Part shown: one piece after another, positions 6,706 to 8,976 of the stretch
How the letters are laid out: the number at the start of each line of letters is the position of its first letter
How positions within the stretch are numbered: the stretch's first letter is position 1
From: Verrucomicrobiaceae bacterium
Lineage (GTDB): Bacteria > Verrucomicrobiota > Verrucomicrobiae > Verrucomicrobiales > Akkermansiaceae
Assembly: GCA_003820635.1 (NCBI GenBank)
Contig: RPOS01000123.1
Span: forward strand, 1-8,976
Direction of reading: 5' to 3'
DNA: 8,976 nucleotides
Notes under the pieces: model-generated
Database searches by the model: none
Told to the model about the DNA's origin: nothing
The model's input: only the letters and a program-made list of their open reading frames with translations
Position numbers and translations under genes: made by a program

Positions 6706-8736
6706 TTGTTTCCCGCGCCGCTGTTTCCAGCGCAGCGGCACGGTGAGTTCCAGCCGCGTGCCCTCAGCCGGGCCGCTTGCCACATGGAACTCCGCGCCAA
6801 GCGCCGCCGCCCGTTGCCGCAGCGCCCGCAGCGTGGCCGGGCGCTCGAGTTTTTCCGCCGCAATGCCGCAGCCGTCGTCACGGATGATCAGGCGGAAATA
6901 CCGGTCGGCAGACTCCGCGCGGATTTCCACATGCTCCGCGCCGGAGTGGCGCAGGATGTTGTGCAGCGCCTCGCGGAAATACAAAAACAGGTCGCGGTTG
7001 GACTCCTCCGGCAGCTCGGCCTGCCACGCCGCCTCGTTGGCCGTGAATTGGCACTGCAGGCTCTCCAGCATGATCGAGCCCGTCTCGCGCAGGTGCTCCA
7101 CGGTGGCGATGCGGTGGTCGCCCTCCGGCCGCAGCAGCCAGACGATGTCCCGCACGGCACTCACGGTTTCCGCGGCGATGCGCTGGATGCGCTTGAGCTC
7201 CTTTGAAGGCCCGGTCCGGCTCTCGGCCAGATCGGCAAACATCTGGATGCTGCCGAGATTGCTGCCCACCTCGTCGTGCAGGTCGCCGGCGATGCGTTCC
7301 CGCACCTTGAGCAACTCGCGGTGCGCATGGATGCGGTAGCGGATCGGCAGCGCGATGATGGCAAAGCCGCCGGCCAGCCCGAGCAGCGCGAAAAACGTGA
7401 GGCCCGCACGGCGCCAACCGGCGATCAACCGCGCGGACTCGGCACGCAGCTCATGGCGGAGGGTTTCGATGCGCAGGCGCTCGTCGAGTGCGCTCAACCA
7501 CTCGCGGGTGGAAACGAGCCGGCCATCCGGCCCGTAGCCGTCGCTCAGCGCGGTGCTCGTCCAGAACCGCCCGCCGGGGGCGATCAGGTTCTGCATCCCG
7601 TCCGCCGAGCGCACCACTTTTCCCAACGCCACATTTTCGTTTCCGGAAAGGATCTCCACCTCGCTCAAGGCGAAAAACGCGGGATAACTCTCAAAGGCTT
7701 TCCATAACTCGGTGGCTTCGATCCTGACGTAGCGCGCGCGCTCCGCAGCGATCGGCACGATCACCGGATTGTGCCCGGGATTGCGCAAGCCGCGCTCGGC
7801 CACCACTCGCCAGTCATCCGGCTTGGCTGTCTCGGAAACCGAAATGGCCAGCTGCCGCGGAAAGCCGAAGCCGCTCGGCAAGTCCGAGGTCGGCCGCTTG
7901 GCGGGCAACAGGCGAATGGCATCCACCGCATGAGGCGCACCCAGATCCACCGTCACGCCGGTGGGCACATTCGCGTTTTCCCGGCCTTCCGAAAGCCAGC
8001 CGACATTGCGGTGGTCCGCCGGAATTTCCGGCAAGCCCAGTGGCGTTTGCCCATCCACCAGAAACGCCGGTGCCCAGTGCCACGGCGCGGGAGGCGCGGC
8101 CCCGCCAATTCCCCGCACCTCCGCGTCCCGCGCCACGTTGCGCTCCCTTTCCAGCGCGAACACCTCCGCCCACGCGTGCACGAAACTGCCCTCGTCCTCG
8201 AAATCCGGCTGCAACACTTCCGCGGAAACCCTCAAGCCAGCAGCCTCCACCGGCGGCGAAACTTCATAAACGAAAGGGTGCCCGTTTCTAACAGGATGTG
8301 TGCGGCCATGATGCTCGCGCGCCACCAGCGCCAGGGATTCGCCCGCCGCATCGATCAACTCCACGGTGAAAACATCCGGCGTGCCATAGCTTGCGTCCAG
8401 GCCGCGCGCGTCATAACGCCGCGCCGGCACCAGCGCCACACAGTCCACCAGCGCCTTGCCCGGCCAGCGGATCTCCACCGCATGGCGCGTCCCCGCCGCC
8501 GGCGAGGCACTGCTGTGGATGCCGGCCCAGCCGCCCGTGCCGCCCTGATCATCCACCGGGATTCCCGGCAGCCCGTCCACCGCCGGTGATTCCGCCAGTT
8601 CGCGCTCGATTTCCCGCAGCCTCCCGGACAAAGCCCGCGCCAGCGCTTCATCCCAGCCATCCCCGGCCGCTGCGGCGCTCTCCATCATTAGCGGAAAAAT
8701 CGCAAGAACTCCGAGAACTGGCGGGATGCGAATCAT
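6694..8736 (-). CDS. Sensor histidine kinase, HisKA_3 type, with discoidin-like extracytoplasmic sensor domains
   Basis: The 680-residue product starts with a signal peptide (1-24, ending SAAAA before GDGW). Two galactose-binding-like modules follow: about 85-195, and about 200-365 with VTVDLGAPHAVDAIRLLPAK (259-278), ARYVRIEATEL (334-344) and ALSEVEI (356-362), typical of F5/8 type C (discoidin) folds. A short third discoidin-like opening (368-401), a likely coiled coil (408-438) and one transmembrane helix (about 444-467) lead to the kinase. The H-box is AGDLHDEVGSNLG with H487 as phosphoacceptor, then DIVWLLRP (530-537). The ATPase domain shows N593 (REALHNILRHS), DDGCGI (620-625) and GPAEGTRLELTVPL (655-668). 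It should phosphorylate itself on binding an extracytoplasmic, perhaps glycan-like, ligand and pass the phosphate to a NarL/LuxR-type regulator, none of which is in the window. An in-frame TAG lies five codons upstream of ATG 8736, fixing the upper limit of the start. Confidence 0.92.
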   Translation of the reverse strand: MIRIPPVLGVLAIFPLMMESAAAAGDGWDEALARALSGRLREIERELAESPAVDGLPGIPVDDQGGTGGWAGIHSSASPAAGTRHAVEIRWPGKALVDCVALVPARRYDARGLDASYGTPDVFTVELIDAAGESLALVAREHHGRTHPVRNGHPFVYEVSPPVEAAGLRVSAEVLQPDFEDEGSFVHAWAEVFALERERNVARDAEVRGIGGAAPPAPWHWAPAFLVDGQTPLGLPEIPADHRNVGWLSEGRENANVPTGVTVDLGAPHAVDAIRLLPAKRPTSDLPSGFGFPRQLAISVSETAKPDDWRVVAERGLRNPGHNPVIVPIAAERARYVRIEATELWKAFESYPAFFALSEVEILSGNENVALGKVVRSADGMQNLIAPGGRFWTSTALSDGYGPDGRLVSTREWLSALDERLRIETLRHELRAESARLIAGWRRAGLTFFALLGLAGGFAIIALPIRYRIHAHRELLKVRERIAGDLHDEVGSNLGSIQMFADLAESRTGPSKELKRIQRIAAETVSAVRDIVWLLRPEGDHRIATVEHLRETGSIMLESLQCQFTANEAAWQAELPEESNRDLFLYFREALHNILRHSGAEHVEIRAESADRYFRLIIRDDGCGIAAEKLERPATLRALRQRAAALGAEFHVASGPAEGTRLELTVPLRWKQRRGKQSTL

Positions 8737-8840
8737 GTCGCAGGTGTTCTAGCGCATCCCCGGCAAGGAAGTGGAGCACCGATTTTTCCGCAGTCCCGCC
8801 GCCGTGCGCGCCACCCCCGGCATTTTTTGCGATTATCGGC

Positions 8841-8869
8841 TTGCATCCCGCTTGCCGCCCCCCTAATCG
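8841..8869 (+). promoter_or_regulatory. Possible promoter of tRNA-Lys
   Basis: TTGCAT (8841-8846) resembles a -35 box and TAATCG (8864-8869) a weak -10 box, with an ideal 17-bp spacer. Transcription would begin near 8876, about 20 bases ahead of the tRNA 5' end. Position and spacing are good; the -10 match is imperfect. Confidence 0.35.
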
Positions 8870-8898
8870 TCCCGCCCCGCCTACCGGAGTCTTTTCAT

Positions 8899-8971
8899 GC
8901 GAGGATAGCTCAGTTGGTAGAGCAGTTGGCTTTTAACCAATTGGTCCTGGGTTCGAGTCCCAGTCCTCGTA
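8899..8971 (+). tRNA. tRNA-Lys (anticodon UUU)
   Basis: The 73 bases fold into a complete cloverleaf. The acceptor stem pairs GCGAGGA (8899-8905) with TCCTCGT (8964-8970), whose first pair is a G-U wobble. The D stem is GCTC/GAGC with loop AGTTGGTA. The anticodon stem pairs GTTGG with CCAAT around loop CTTTTAA, giving anticodon TTT at 8932-8934 for lysine codons AAA/AAG. The variable loop is TGGTC, and the T arm is CTGGG-TTCGAGT-CCCAG. The discriminator is A8971. The following bases are CTTCT, so CCA is not encoded and must be added by nucleotidyltransferase. It is divergent from the histidine kinase gene and is followed by only five bases of window, so a neighbouring tRNA or an integrated element next to it cannot be excluded. 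Confidence 0.97.
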
Positions 8972-8976
8972 CTTCT

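Noticed and set aside
7771..8589. Plus-strand open frame of 272 codons opposite the histidine kinase
   Set aside because: It is antisense to the well-supported sensor region with signal peptide and discoidin motifs, and its product is arginine/histidine-rich without motifs.
8899..8976. tRNA-associated integration site of a mobile element
   Set aside because: Only five bases follow the tRNA, and no integrase or direct repeat of the tRNA 3' end is visible in the window.

Overview
The window is GC-rich bacterial chromosome with tightly packed genes and almost no recognisable Shine-Dalgarno sequences. The gene content resembles a member of Verrucomicrobiota or a relative in the PVC group: a GldF/GldG-like ABC transporter operon ending in a DUF4340 protein, a HisKA_3 histidine kinase with discoidin-like sensor domains, and a long bacterial SNF2 protein. 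This lineage call is inferred from gene content only.

Layout. Positions 1-2207 (minus strand) hold the N-terminal 735 codons of a SNF2-family ATPase whose helicase core runs off the left edge just after Walker A. A 299-bp divergent intergenic region (2208-2506) separates it from a plus-strand operon of three genes: an ABC-2/GldF-type permease (2507-3259), a GldG-like auxiliary subunit (3276-4820) and a DUF4340 protein (4831-6705, possibly starting at GTG 4813). The operon meets a minus-strand sensor histidine kinase (6694-8736) head-on, and the two reading frames overlap by 12 bp at their stop codons. A 162-bp divergent gap then leads to a plus-strand tRNA-Lys(UUU) gene (8899-8971).

How the genes may work together. 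The three plus-strand genes look like one membrane complex: the permease forms the pore, the GldG-like protein is anchored at both ends with a large extracytoplasmic region, and the DUF4340 protein is anchored at its N-terminus with a long extracytoplasmic repeat region. No ATP-binding subunit is encoded beside them, so the ATPase must be supplied from elsewhere. The kinase reads an extracytoplasmic signal through discoidin/galactose-binding-like modules. Its response regulator is not in the window, and no link to the transporter can be shown beyond adjacency.

Most notable points: a four-unit internal repeat in the DUF4340 protein, a half-degenerate SWIM zinc-finger motif in the SNF2 protein, the discoidin-type kinase with a cut-short extra discoidin-like module next to its membrane segment, the missing ATPase, and the convergent stop-codon overlap. 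I found no CRISPR array, insertion sequence, phage gene or clearly novel defence system.
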